NCBI GenBank assembly: GCA_020639295.1
Contig: JACKGY010000010.1
Location: forward strand, 1-64,000
DNA length: 64,000 nt
From: Planctomycetota bacterium
Lineage (GTDB): Bacteria > Planctomycetota > GCA-002687715 > DRQF01
Direction: 5' to 3'
A program made the position numbers and the translations under genes. Below, in pieces: positions 1 to 8,216 of the stretch. Below the pieces are notes generated by a model that did no database searches, was not told the origin of the DNA, and saw only the letters and a list, made by a program, of their open reading frames with translations. Numbering within the stretch: position 1 is the stretch's first letter; each line of letters starts with the position of its first letter.

Positions 1-1596
1 GGTTCACTCTTCCGTGGCCTGAATGACGACGAATCGACGGTCAACGTGCTGATCGGATCGAAGAAGTTCACCGAGGGGTGGAACAGTTGGCGGGTCAGCA
101 CGATGGGCCTCATGAACATCGGGCGCACCGAGGGTTCGGAGATCATCCAGTTGTTCGGTCGTGGCGTGCGACTCAAAGGCCACGGCATGACCCTGAAGCG
201 CAGCAGCCAACTTGAAGGCGTGACTCGGCCTGACCGCATCCACTTGCTGGAGACGCTGAACATCTTCGGCATCCGGGCCGACTACATGCGGCAATTTAGG
301 GAGTACCTCGAAGAAGAAGGTCTTTCCGGCAACGAAGAGCGAGTCGAGTTTATTCTGCCGGTCATCAAGAACCTCAACGGGAAGAAGCTCACCAGCGTCC
401 GCATCGAAAAGGGGAAGGACTTCAAGCTCCACGGCCCGAAGCCGATGCTCGCTGAACCGCCAGACCGCCTGCTGCGCCATCCCGTGGCGCTCAACTGGTA
501 TCCCAAGATTCAGGCCCAGCAGAGCAAGGGCGTGACGCGCACCGACGACTCGGCGGTGAAACACGAGGGGCGGCTCGAAGAACGGCACATCGCCTTCATG
601 GACATCGACGCCGTTTGGTTCGAGCTTCAGCACTTCAAGAACGAGCGGTCGTGGTACAACCTGAACCTGAGCCGGGATTGCATCGTTCCACTACTCTTAG
701 ATTCCCGCTGGTACAAGCTCTTCATCCCACCCGAGGAGTTGGAATTCACACGGTTCGACCGGGTGCGCCGTTGGGAAGAGATCGCCGTCGCCCTGCTTAA
801 GAAGTACGCCGACCGCTACTACAAGCACACGAAGCAGGAGTGGGAGTCGGACTTCTACGAATACCACGAGCTTCAAGAGGACGATCCGAACTTTGTATCG
901 GAGTACCGTCTGCTGATCGACGAGTCACAGGAGGCCATCGTCGAGAAGCTCGGCGAACTCAAGGAGAAGATCGAGGACGGCACTCTGGCCGACTGGTCCT
1001 TCGGTAACCTGCACGCCATCGCTTTCGGCCAGCACCTCTACCAGCCGCTCCTCCACTTCAAGAGCGATTTCGTGGATGTCAGCCCGGTCTCGTTGAACGA
1101 GGGTGAGAACGATTTCGTCACCGACCTGCGCTCCTTCTACGATGCAAACCCCTCGTTCTTCGAGGACCACGAACTGTACCTGCTACGCAACAGGAGCCGT
1201 GGCCGGGGCATCGGCTTCTTCGAGGCCGGGAACTTCTACCCTGACTTCTTGCTCTGGCTGCTGACAGCCGACAAGCAGTACGTCACGTTCGTCGATCCCA
1301 AGGGCATCCGCAATCTCGAAGGTAGGGACGACCCCAAGATTCGCTTCTACCGGACGATCAAGGAACTGGAGGCCCGACTCGGCGACCCAAACGTCATACT
1401 GAACTCGTTCATCATCTCGAATACGCCCTTCCAGCAGGTCCGCTGGTGGACCGAAGACCTGTCCAAAGATGAGTTCACCAAGGCGCACGTCCTGTTCCAG
1501 AAGGATGACCGCAAGACCTACATCAAGCGCCTGCTGATGACGGCAGCGAGCGACCAGCAAGTGACCGTGGAAATCACTTCGTTGAACGGCACATAG
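1..1596 (+). CDS. Type III-like restriction enzyme R subunit / DEAD-DEAH helicase with C-terminal nuclease (5'-truncated by window edge)
   Basis: The reading frame is open from base 1, so the gene begins upstream and only 531 C-terminal residues are seen. They start within the second helicase lobe: FTEGWNSWR at about residues 23-31 and QLFGRGVRLKG at 50-60 (Q50, R54 and R57 of motif VI). A long middle region follows. Near the C-terminus, PD at 414-415 and DPK at 432-434 (D432, K434) fit a PD-(D/E)xK nuclease as in type III Res proteins. The known role of that family is ATP-dependent translocation and cleavage of DNA lacking protective methylation. No methyltransferase (Mod) gene is in the window; it may lie upstream. 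A non-restriction defence helicase-nuclease is an alternative. Confidence 0.75.
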   Translation, partial: GSLFRGLNDDESTVNVLIGSKKFTEGWNSWRVSTMGLMNIGRTEGSEIIQLFGRGVRLKGHGMTLKRSSQLEGVTRPDRIHLLETLNIFGIRADYMRQFREYLEEEGLSGNEERVEFILPVIKNLNGKKLTSVRIEKGKDFKLHGPKPMLAEPPDRLLRHPVALNWYPKIQAQQSKGVTRTDDSAVKHEGRLEERHIAFMDIDAVWFELQHFKNERSWYNLNLSRDCIVPLLLDSRWYKLFIPPEELEFTRFDRVRRWEEIAVALLKKYADRYYKHTKQEWESDFYEYHELQEDDPNFVSEYRLLIDESQEAIVEKLGELKEKIEDGTLADWSFGNLHAIAFGQHLYQPLLHFKSDFVDVSPVSLNEGENDFVTDLRSFYDANPSFFEDHELYLLRNRSRGRGIGFFEAGNFYPDFLLWLLTADKQYVTFVDPKGIRNLEGRDDPKIRFYRTIKELEARLGDPNVILNSFIISNTPFQQVRWWTEDLSKDEFTKAHVLFQKDDRKTYIKRLLMTAASDQQVTVEITSLNGT

Positions 1597-1742
1597 TCGC
1601 GGCGAGGGGCGCGGTAGGGGACCGGCTACACCCAGGTAGCCGAGGGGATCGGAAAGTCGCGTTTTTCTTCGCGTCAAACACCGAGTTCCTGTGTGGCACA
1701 AGAAGGGTGACCCCTTCCTATACCCACAACAGGAGCCCCGCC

Positions 1743-2177
1743 ATGATCAAGATCCATGCCTCCTTCACCAAGAAGGTCCCCGGTGAGGAGCCCTACTCCT
1801 CGGACGGCGTCCACCTCGGCGTCGAGATCGAAGTCCCCGACCAGGTCCTGAACGACCCCAACCAGTTCCGGGAGGCCGTGCGCCGCCTCTTCGCCCAGGC
1901 AAGGGCCGAAGTCGAGGAGCAGGTGGCCGGGCCGCGTGCCCAGCCCAGGGAGCCCGACTTCCTCCAGGGTGGCCGCCAGCCCGAACCTCGTCGAGGTGGC
2001 CGGGATCAGCCCGCCTCGAAGAAGCAGCTCGACTTCCTCCTCAGCCTCGGGCGGAGGAGCGCCAACCTCTCTCCGGCCGACATCCTCGCCGAGGCGGGGG
2101 TCAGCAGGCTCTCCGACATCTCGAAGGCGCAGGCCTCGGCCATGATCGACCGCCTGAACAAGAGGGGGGCCGCGTGA
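1743..2177 (+). CDS. Hypothetical protein, first gene of a nuclease/RadC cluster
   Basis: The protein has 144 residues. ATG 1743 is chosen because an AGGAG lies 7-11 nt upstream; an in-frame start at 1707 has no such site. Residues 1-70 look like an alpha/beta module, a Pro/Arg-rich linker follows, and the last 50 residues (beginning ASKKQLDFLLSLGRR) form a helical module resembling short DNA-associated domains seen in phage and plasmid proteins. The stop overlaps the start of the RecB-like nuclease gene (TGATG), which suggests translational coupling and a shared job in DNA processing. The function is not recognised. Confidence 0.7.
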   Translation: MIKIHASFTKKVPGEEPYSSDGVHLGVEIEVPDQVLNDPNQFREAVRRLFAQARAEVEEQVAGPRAQPREPDFLQGGRQPEPRRGGRDQPASKKQLDFLLSLGRRSANLSPADILAEAGVSRLSDISKAQASAMIDRLNKRGAA

Positions 2178-2944
2178 TGCGGCGCTACAGCTACTCCAAG
2201 ATCTCTACCTACCTTCGCTGCCCGAGGCTCTACCGGCTTCGATACGAGGACCGGCTGGAGCCCGAGCGCCTCTCCCTGGCCCTGCCTCTCGGTTCGGCCA
2301 TGCACGATTGCCTCCAATGGGAAGTGGCCGAGCGGGGGAGGGGCCGGGAGGTGGGGGCCGGGGAGATCCACGAGGTCTTCCGCGCGCTCCTCATGGCGCG
2401 GCTGGAGATCGCCGGGTGCCCCGTCTCGGGGGAGCCGGAGGAAGCGTCCGAGACTGGCCGCCGGATGATCGAGGCCTATATCGCCTGGGGACGCCTTCAG
2501 GACATCGCCACGATCGAGGGCGAGCATCTCGCTCCCATCGACGAGGGCATCGAGCTCGAAGGCCGCATCGATTTCGTTCGCGACGGCGAGGAGGTCGAGA
2601 TCCTCGAACTGAAGACGGCGGCGCGGGCCTGGAGCCAATCTCAGGCCGACCTGAACCTCCAGGCCGCCTGCTACTCCCTGCTCACCGGCATCGAGAAGGT
2701 GCGCTTCATCGTCCTCACCAAGACGAAGAGCCCGAAGGTCCAGGAGATCCTCACCAGCTGCTCCTGGGAGCGCCTCGATCTTCTGCGCGACACCATCCGT
2801 GAAGTGGATGCCGCGATCAGGGCCCGGTCCTTCCCTCGAAACGTCTCGCCCATGAACTGCGCCGGTTGCGAGTTCCGCGACCAGTGCCTCGGCACTCTTG
2901 CCTGTGTAGGCGCTGCGGACACAGATATGCGCCACAGCGCCTGA
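2177..2944 (+). CDS. PD-(D/E)xK nuclease of the RecB/Cas4-like family
   Basis: The protein has 255 residues. It shows the RecB-type N-terminus (SYSKISTYLRCPRLYRLRYE), a GSAMHD motif, a nuclease core with D132 and E144-L-K146, then a QADLNLQAACY motif near 157. Cysteines at 15, 228, 231 and 237 are placed like the Fe-S cluster ligands of Cas4/AddB-type nucleases. The expected activity is single-strand or end-specific DNA cleavage. The start overlaps the preceding stop and a RadC-like gene follows after 15 nt, so the three probably form one operon for DNA end processing on the element. GTG 2174 is an alternative start. There are no Cas genes nearby, so a CRISPR role is unlikely. Confidence 0.8.
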   Translation: MRRYSYSKISTYLRCPRLYRLRYEDRLEPERLSLALPLGSAMHDCLQWEVAERGRGREVGAGEIHEVFRALLMARLEIAGCPVSGEPEEASETGRRMIEAYIAWGRLQDIATIEGEHLAPIDEGIELEGRIDFVRDGEEVEILELKTAARAWSQSQADLNLQAACYSLLTGIEKVRFIVLTKTKSPKVQEILTSCSWERLDLLRDTIREVDAAIRARSFPRNVSPMNCAGCEFRDQCLGTLACVGAADTDMRHSA

Positions 2945-2959
2945 ATCCCGGAGATCATC

Positions 2960-3469
2960 ATGACCAAGAAGAAGGAAGGGCGGCCGGAGTCCGTCCCGGA
3001 TGTCCATTTCTGCCGCGAGGTGCGGCTTTCCTACGGGCCGAAGAAGAAGGCCGCGCCGATCACGGGTGCCAGGGCGGCCTTCGAACTGGCGAGAAAGATC
3101 ATCGACCCGAACGCAGACCGAGAGCACTTCGCGGCCGTCTACCTCGACGCCAAGAACGTGCCGCTCGGCTGGCGCGTGGTCGCCATTGGCACCGTCTCCT
3201 CCTGTCTCGTCCACCCGCGAGAGGTCTTCAGGCCCGCGATCCACCTCGGCGCGGCGGCCTGCTTCGTCCTGCACAACCATCCGAGCGGCGACAAGACGCC
3301 GTCCACGGAGGACATGCAGGTGACGACGCGGCTCTTCCAGGCGGGCGAGCTCATCGGCATCCGTGTCCTCGATCACCTGATCCTGGGCGGCCGCAGCTAC
3401 TACAGCTTCGCGGAATGCGGGCGGCTCCTGCCGGGTTCGCAGCCCGAAGAGGACCGGATCTCGGCCTGA
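2960..3469 (+). CDS. RadC-like JAMM/MPN+ domain protein
   Basis: The protein has 169 residues and is essentially a single JAB/MPN+ domain. It carries H105-N-H107-P-S-G followed by S115 and D118, the complete HxHx7Sx2D metal-binding signature. The N-terminal helix-hairpin-helix part of full-length RadC is absent, as is common for the mobile-element versions that accompany anti-restriction or DNA repair cargo. The biochemical role of RadC proteins is unsettled; zinc-dependent hydrolase chemistry is expected from the motif. It follows the RecB-like nuclease by 15 nt. Confidence 0.85.
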   Translation: MTKKKEGRPESVPDVHFCREVRLSYGPKKKAAPITGARAAFELARKIIDPNADREHFAAVYLDAKNVPLGWRVVAIGTVSSCLVHPREVFRPAIHLGAAACFVLHNHPSGDKTPSTEDMQVTTRLFQAGELIGIRVLDHLILGGRSYYSFAECGRLLPGSQPEEDRISA

Positions 3470-3553
3470 TCTACAACGACGTCAACGGCAGGGGGCGGGA
3501 GCCAAGCTTTCGCCCCCGCCTTCCATCCCCCGAACACCCAGGAGCCCCGAGCC

Positions 3554-3847
3554 ATGTCTGAACTCAGAATCCGCCGCCTGGTCGTCGAGGACGATCAGGG
3601 CAGGCCTCGCGCCGTCATCGAATGCGGCCCATCCCCCGACCCGCCTCGCGGTGCGCCGGTCCACCTGCGGCTCCTCGCCGTCTCCGGGGACCCCATGATC
3701 GAACTCCGCCTCGACGAGGATGGTGAACCGCTCCTCTCTGTCGGCCATCCCGATCGTGGTGCCGCCGTCATCGTGCTCAGGACGGAGGTGCAGGTCTGGG
3801 AGGGCGGCAACGAGGTGGCATCCTTCAACGCGAAGAGCAGCGCATGA
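3554..3847 (+). CDS. Small hypothetical protein, beta-rich
   Basis: The protein has 97 residues, with AGGAG about 10 nt before the ATG. The sequence alternates short charged and hydrophobic strands (ELRIRRLVVEDDQGRPRAVI, VHLRLLAVSG, MIELRLDEDGEPLLSVG, AAVIVLRTEVQVWEGG), which suggests a repeated beta-strand fold. There is no membrane segment, cysteine cluster or known motif. It lies on the same strand as the nuclease/RadC group after an 84-nt gap and converges on the next gene with only 26 nt between stops. The function is not recognised. Confidence 0.6.
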   Translation: MSELRIRRLVVEDDQGRPRAVIECGPSPDPPRGAPVHLRLLAVSGDPMIELRLDEDGEPLLSVGHPDRGAAVIVLRTEVQVWEGGNEVASFNAKSSA

Positions 3848-3873
3848 GCCCGATCGAGCCATCTCGGGCCGAT

Positions 3874-5064
3874 CTACTTGAGGACGCGACACCCTGGCAG
3901 CTTGGCAAGCTCTGAGATGATCCGAACCGCTTGCGGACCTTCATCGAAGATCATGCCCCAGACGTCGTCGAGGTCGGTCTTTCGAAGCGAGTGCGTCTCA
4001 TGGTGAGCGAGGTCGCGAACACGGGCTGCCGTGTGCAGGTGGCTGGCCAGAATGCGCGGCATGTTCTTCCGCAACTTGAGAGCACCGAAGAACCCGCTCC
4101 GGCGAACGTCGCCACGCAACTCTCGTCCTTGGGCAAGCAGCGCTACCTGACGAAGCCCCAGTGACCTCGCGAATCGCTGCGCGGGTCCCGACAACCCTGG
4201 GTCGACAAATGCCCGTGCCTGCATCTCCATCGCCGTCGTCAGCAGCGTGCATTGGACGACCAAGTCATCGTGCTCGGAGGATTCGAGGAGACGACAGGCC
4301 AGTAGACAGCGCTTCGCCCCCTCTGCGGCATCGCGTTCGACGTCCGCAGGGAGTGTCGCTCCCGATGAATTGGCACGATCGAGCAATTTCTCGATCTCTT
4401 GGACCTTGGCCGTCTTCTGCGGCTCCGGATCCGAGTCCCAGAGACTTCGGAACCAGTCGAGGATCTCGTCGATCAAACCTGAGAAGAAGGACGGCGAGCA
4501 TCCAATCGCGAGCCAACGAACTGCCGCTGGTGCTGCCTCACCATTCTCGGTGACGACGACCCTGAGGATCTTTGCTCTCTCGTCGGGCGTGAGCTTCGAG
4601 CCTACCTGCCTGCCGTAAACCGCGACCCCAGGGACGAAGTCCTCGCTCTTCGAGACCCAACGCGTAAACGCCGGGATGATGAAGTCCCTCGGCAGGTCGA
4701 GGCTGCGGCCGAGTCGCCACGCGAGTTCGCGGACAAGCGGTTCAAGGGTGGTCGACGAGACCTTCACCTTGAGTGCGCCGAGCCGATCGACGACGAGCTG
4801 GACGAGGTCAACAGCACGGCCATGTAGCTCTTCATAGGGAAGCTCTTCTTCGCCGCGAGCTTCCTTGAGGCAGTTCAACTTGTCGAAACCCTTGCCTTCG
4901 AGAAGGAACTCGCAGAGCCCGGCGAGCCAGTCTTCGCAAGCCGCCTTCGTGAGCTCGGCGATGAAATCGGCACCCTCCAGAAGGCGCTCTTGCAAAGCTC
5001 GTCGATCGAGGGCCGCCTCAAGCGAGAGCCTGTACCCAGCGAATGCATGTTCGGATTCCGACAT
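3874..5064 (-). CDS. Hypothetical protein, mostly alpha-helical
   Basis: The protein has 396 residues if it starts at MSESEHAF; the open frame continues upstream to 5328, but that part is antisense to the DUF3150 gene and is treated as a shadow. It looks entirely helical, with charged amphipathic segments and no signal peptide, membrane segment or P-loop. Codon choice is more mixed than in its neighbours, and it is the only minus-strand gene between 1 and 6.6 kb, so it may be an independent cargo gene inserted between the RadC and DUF3150 groups. I do not recognise the family. Confidence 0.6.
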   Translation of the reverse strand: MSESEHAFAGYRLSLEAALDRRALQERLLEGADFIAELTKAACEDWLAGLCEFLLEGKGFDKLNCLKEARGEEELPYEELHGRAVDLVQLVVDRLGALKVKVSSTTLEPLVRELAWRLGRSLDLPRDFIIPAFTRWVSKSEDFVPGVAVYGRQVGSKLTPDERAKILRVVVTENGEAAPAAVRWLAIGCSPSFFSGLIDEILDWFRSLWDSDPEPQKTAKVQEIEKLLDRANSSGATLPADVERDAAEGAKRCLLACRLLESSEHDDLVVQCTLLTTAMEMQARAFVDPGLSGPAQRFARSLGLRQVALLAQGRELRGDVRRSGFFGALKLRKNMPRILASHLHTAARVRDLAHHETHSLRKTDLDDVWGMIFDEGPQAVRIISELAKLPGCRVLK

Positions 5065-5109
5065 CTGCGCCTCCCATGTTCCATGACATTCTGACCAAGG
5101 AGAATCCCC

Positions 5110-6108
5110 GTGACCACTACCGATCCGCCCATCCTCGACGCCCTCCAGCAGAAGGGTGTCCTCGTCTCGGTCCACGTCCGCTACTGGCGGGGCCGCAAGA
5201 AGCTGAAGGCCGAGGATCTCGGCCTCGAACCCTCGACCATCAACACGAACCTCATCGCCCTCGGGCAGAAGCGCCTCGTCACCAAGGAGGCCCTCCAGCC
5301 CTTCGCCCTGATCGAGGGCCGGGCCCACGCCTTCGTCGAGGGGGCGAGCTTTCCCTTCCTGCGCCTCGCCCGCTTCGTTCCCAACGAGAGGCTCCGCGAT
5401 GTCCAGGAACGCCTCGCCGCGCTGAAGTTCCAGTTCGAGGCCGAGGTCGAGCGCTTTGTCGCCTCCTACTCCGAGATCAGGGCCGAGGCCCTGGCGCAGT
5501 GGAGGAGGGCGGCGGGCGACCTCGGCGTCGACCCCACGCTACTCCTCCGGACCATCGAGGATGCCTTCCCCCTCGACGTCCGGCCCGCCTTCGACTTCCG
5601 CTGGCAGCTCTTCCAGGTCACGGCACCGAAGGAGGTCTCGATGGCAGCCTTCGACCTGGCCCTGAACCAGGAGGCGCAGCGGGCGCGGAGGAAGGCCGCG
5701 CTGGAAGCGCAAGAAGAGATCCGGCGCTCGGCCGAGTCCTTCGTCGCCGAGAGTGTCTCTGCCCTTCGAGGCGAAACCGCCAAGCTCTGCGAGGAGGTCA
5801 TGGCCACGATCAAGGCGGGGCCGGTCAATCAGAAGACCCTGAACCGCCTCGACCGCTTCGTGGCGAAGTTCCGCGCCCTCAACTTCGTCAACGACGAGGA
5901 GATGGACCGGAAGCTCCAGGCCTTCCGCTCCGAGTTCTTGGACCTCGGCGCGAAGGACTACCGCGAGAACGCCGCCGCCCGCTTCCAGCTGGTGGAGGGG
6001 CTCTCGCGCTTGCGCAGCGAGGCTTCTGCTCTGGCTTGCCAGGATGCCTCCGAGATGGTGCAGCGCTTCGGCGAGCTCGGTCGGCGCAAGTTCGGGAGGG
6101 CCTCGTGA
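5110..6108 (+). CDS. DUF3150 domain protein
   Basis: The protein has 332 residues, with a GTG start preceded by AAGGAG at 5097-5102. The N-terminus (VSVHVRYWRGRKKLKAEDLGL, then ALGQKRLVTKEALQPF) matches what I recall of DUF3150 proteins from integrative elements and plasmids; the rest is helical and coiled-coil-like. DUF3150 has no established function, and in other elements it sits beside AAA ATPases. Here the next genes are Ycf35-like and DUF2997-like, with a Ycf46-like ATPase further on, which keeps that association. The stop overlaps the next start (TGATG). Confidence 0.7.
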   Translation: MTTTDPPILDALQQKGVLVSVHVRYWRGRKKLKAEDLGLEPSTINTNLIALGQKRLVTKEALQPFALIEGRAHAFVEGASFPFLRLARFVPNERLRDVQERLAALKFQFEAEVERFVASYSEIRAEALAQWRRAAGDLGVDPTLLLRTIEDAFPLDVRPAFDFRWQLFQVTAPKEVSMAAFDLALNQEAQRARRKAALEAQEEIRRSAESFVAESVSALRGETAKLCEEVMATIKAGPVNQKTLNRLDRFVAKFRALNFVNDEEMDRKLQAFRSEFLDLGAKDYRENAAARFQLVEGLSRLRSEASALACQDASEMVQRFGELGRRKFGRAS

Positions 6109-6425
6109 TGCCCTGCTGGCAACAAGTGAAGATCGAGGCGCAACTGCGCCTCAAGGACCGAGGCCTGCTCCAGGAGGTCCTGGGCGGCCTCGCCGCCACG
6201 CTGGAGGGTCAGGTCATCAGGAAGGACGGCCTGCGGTTCCAGATCGGCGAGGACGGCAGTGTCAGCGCCTCGGTCTCTTCCTACGAGGCCGAGGCGGCCG
6301 AGTCCTTCCTGAAGGAGCTGAAGCGCGAGTACGCCCTCGCGACGCTGACCCAGTGGGCCAAGGCCCAGCGCTTCGCGGTGAAGCGCCAGGGCACCAAGTT
6401 GAAGACCAGGAGGTGGATCGGATGA
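6108..6425 (+). CDS. DUF1257/Ycf35-like protein
   Basis: The protein has 105 residues. It fits the Ycf35 plan: a short N-terminal beta/alpha unit, a middle strand pair describing an 'input' segment (LRFQIGEDGSVSASVSSYEAE is the region around residues 44-64), then a helix with ALATLTQWAKAQRF comparable to the conserved C-terminal helix of Ycf35. Ycf35 genes occur in cyanobacteria, plastids and some other bacteria beside DUF2997 and Ycf46-like genes; the function is unknown. ATG 6108 overlaps the DUF3150 stop and its own stop overlaps the next ATG, so the three genes are probably co-translated. Confidence 0.65.
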   Translation: MPCWQQVKIEAQLRLKDRGLLQEVLGGLAATLEGQVIRKDGLRFQIGEDGSVSASVSSYEAEAAESFLKELKREYALATLTQWAKAQRFAVKRQGTKLKTRRWIG

Positions 6426-6637
6426 AGTTCGTCGAGATCGAGTTCGAGGTCACCGACGATGGTGACCTCATCACCTACCGGACGAGCGAGGTGCCCGGCG
6501 AGGTCCACGAGGACATGGAGCGGGCGCTCGCGCAGCTGGAGGAGATGCTGGGCACCGTCGTGGAGCGCCGGTCAGTTCGGCCGGGCTTCCAGCGGCATGC
6601 CCATCAGCACCGCAAGCAAGGCATCCAGGGTTCGTAG
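6422..6637 (+). CDS. DUF2997-like small protein
   Basis: The protein has 71 residues, with an ATGA overlap with the Ycf35-like gene. The first 45 residues (VEIEFEVTDDGDLITYRT, then a helix ending LEEMLGTV) resemble DUF2997, a short protein usually encoded beside Ycf35-like genes. The tail is basic and histidine-rich (RHAHQHRKQG) and may be an extension peculiar to this copy. The role is unknown; small size and coupling suggest a partner of the Ycf35-like or Ycf46-like proteins. Confidence 0.6.
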   Translation: MKFVEIEFEVTDDGDLITYRTSEVPGEVHEDMERALAQLEEMLGTVVERRSVRPGFQRHAHQHRKQGIQGS

Positions 6638-6709
6638 CTGCTGTTGGGCCTGCGACGATCGGTATCGATCGCCTGATTGCGGCATGCTGGTTTGTTCAGG
6701 CGTAGGCGA

Positions 6710-7636
6710 CTATGGGATCCACACTGCGGAGTTCCGGGTGACGCGCGAAAGTCCGTGGTTTGCATGTGAGCGCGGATTCGACCGCACCTTCACGATGCTC
6801 TTTCGCAAACCTGCTTCCATCCATGGCATGCCTCCTCCAGCGCCGCCGCCCCAGACGTCGGGAGAGGGGAGCATGATCTCGCCATCGTTGGGGTCGCCGA
6901 CACCGGCGTACCTATTGCGCCCCACTGCCAATGCGGTAAGGGCACAGACAATGCCCGCCCGATCGTCGTGATCTCGGTGGTGTGCGAAGGGAACGACAGG
7001 AGTCCTTCCAGGAAGTAGGTCGTTCAGGAGCGGTGCGAAGCCAGCACCGCCCCCAGCCGTTAGCACATCCCAGTACCGGTCGCTGGCGTCGCGGCGGAGC
7101 GCGGGCAGGCTGGGCTCTGGAATCAGTGCGCCGAGGAACATGTTCGGGAAGGCCTCCACGATCGCGAGGTCGTGGATTGGCTGGAAGTGCCTTGCACGTC
7201 GAAATTCGAAGCACCCGGATCCATGGTAACTGATGAGGAGGTTCGCGAGGTCGGTAGCGTGGCTGTGGAGCTTCCTGCCGGTCCCGGAACTCGTCTGACC
7301 CGGCTTGCCTCGGCGCTGGAAACTTCCACGAGAAAGCAGCGCTTCCGCTGATCGGTAGTGCGAAACGAGGCCGAGGCCGTGAGTCAGCGGGCCGTCAAGC
7401 GCCGCCGCGAGAAGCCCTGTTCCTGGAGGTATGACCTTCAGCAAGGCGGCTGCACGGCGGATGGGGTCTGCATCGACCCGTTCGACCTGGATCGCGATCG
7501 AAGTCGCATCCCAGCTCAGCAGGCAGATCGCCGTGGACCGTTTCGTCGCCGAGTACCCCACATCGATTCCGAGCACGGCACCTGTTGCGTCGTGCTCGTC
7601 GCTACCCCCGTTTCGTCGTTGGTGGTTGTGATTCAT
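6710..7636 (-). CDS. DUF429-like predicted RNase H-fold nuclease
   Basis: The protein has 308 residues. The ATG at 7636 has AGAGGAG just upstream; longer in-frame starts overlap the regulatory spacer and lack one. GIDVGYSATKRS near residue 20, a central AALDGPL, EAFPNMFLGALIP, and a C-terminal DRAGIVCALTALAVGRNRYAG with GDPNDGEIMLP follow the DUF429 pattern, a family predicted to have an RNase H-like fold with acidic active-site residues. It is transcribed against its neighbours and splits the Ycf35/DUF2997 genes from the Ycf46-like gene, so it may be a later insertion into that group. Confidence 0.65.
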   Translation of the reverse strand: MNHNHQRRNGGSDEHDATGAVLGIDVGYSATKRSTAICLLSWDATSIAIQVERVDADPIRRAAALLKVIPPGTGLLAAALDGPLTHGLGLVSHYRSAEALLSRGSFQRRGKPGQTSSGTGRKLHSHATDLANLLISYHGSGCFEFRRARHFQPIHDLAIVEAFPNMFLGALIPEPSLPALRRDASDRYWDVLTAGGGAGFAPLLNDLLPGRTPVVPFAHHRDHDDRAGIVCALTALAVGRNRYAGVGDPNDGEIMLPSPDVWGGGAGGGMPWMEAGLRKSIVKVRSNPRSHANHGLSRVTRNSAVWIP

Positions 7637-7979
7637 CTCGCTCCTCTCTGGACGCCGCCCCCGAGTATTCATCGCAACCGTCGTCGCAACAACTCGACGT
7701 CGATCGGCCAGCCTCTTGTCCACCTGGACAGGCCCTCGGCGCTGTTGATCAAGTTGCCGAAGGGGCACCCGTCAAGAACCGAGCTTGTGCACCTCATAGC
7801 CCCCGACTCTTCGCCGTAACGTGATCACTCGTAGCTGCTTGCGCTGATATTCAGGCCCATCGACTCGTAACTGCCGGGTGGAGACGAGGCGTTGGTCGTT
7901 CCCCCGCTCCGTGTCCTCGGTCCTTGTTGCTGCCGAGGAAGGTGTTGGCGGTGACGATGCATGAAGTCGACAAGATCGC
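7637..7979. other. Intergenic spacer without supported genes
   Basis: This is the first part of the 580-nt divergent spacer between the DUF429-like and Ycf46-like genes. Short open frames occur on both strands, but none has a ribosome binding site with a convincing protein. The second part, from 7980, is rich in dyad symmetry and is listed separately. Confidence 0.5.
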
Positions 7980-8055
7980 CGGGACCTTCACCAAACGGCT
8001 GCTCCCGCGTCCTAATGCCAACTCTCTACCCCCCTTAGGTCTGGTGAAGGTCCCG
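7980..8055. repeat. Perfect 14-nt inverted repeat upstream of the Ycf46-like gene
   Basis: CGGGACCTTCACCA at 7980-7993 is repeated in inverse at 8042-8055, with 48 nt between the arms. The core ACCTTCACC/GGTGAAGGT recurs in a second pair at 8125-8194, so four copies lie within 215 nt. They may be protein binding sites or may fold as a long hairpin in RNA. Confidence 0.65.
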
Positions 8056-8067
8056 TTTTCCTCCACC

Positions 8068-8109
8068 GGTCACGAACCGTGACCCCCCTCGCGGTCACGA
8101 GTTCTGACC
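8068..8109. promoter_or_regulatory. Two tandem operator-like dyads, GGTCA-N7-TGACC
   Basis: GGTCACGAACCGTGACC (8068-8084) and GGTCACGAGTTCTGACC (8093-8109) share the arms GGTCA and TGACC with seven bases between, and lie 25 nt apart. The first is a 7+7 palindrome. Paired identical dyads in a divergent spacer are typical repressor or activator sites. The binding protein is not known; HTH proteins encoded on the element are candidates. Confidence 0.65.
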
Positions 8110-8124
8110 TCCCTTTCCATTCCC

Positions 8125-8194
8125 GACCTTCACCACGGCTAAGTCCTGATCCGGATGTCCCTTCGGACGGCGGAGGGGCTCCGTGGTGAAGGTC
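8125..8194. repeat. Second perfect 14-nt inverted repeat, in the leader of the Ycf46-like gene
   Basis: GACCTTCACCACGG at 8125-8138 pairs with CCGTGGTGAAGGTC at 8181-8194. The right arm ends 12 nt before the AGGAG at 8206-8210 that serves the Ycf46-like gene, so a folded leader could affect translation. It shares the ACCTTCACC core with the pair at 7980/8042. Confidence 0.65.
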
Positions 8195-8216
8195 TCCTCG
8201 TTTTCAGGAGCTACCC

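Noticed and set aside
7851..8066. 71-codon open frame in the Ycf46 leader
   Set aside because: It lies across the inverted repeats, has no ribosome binding site and unlikely composition.
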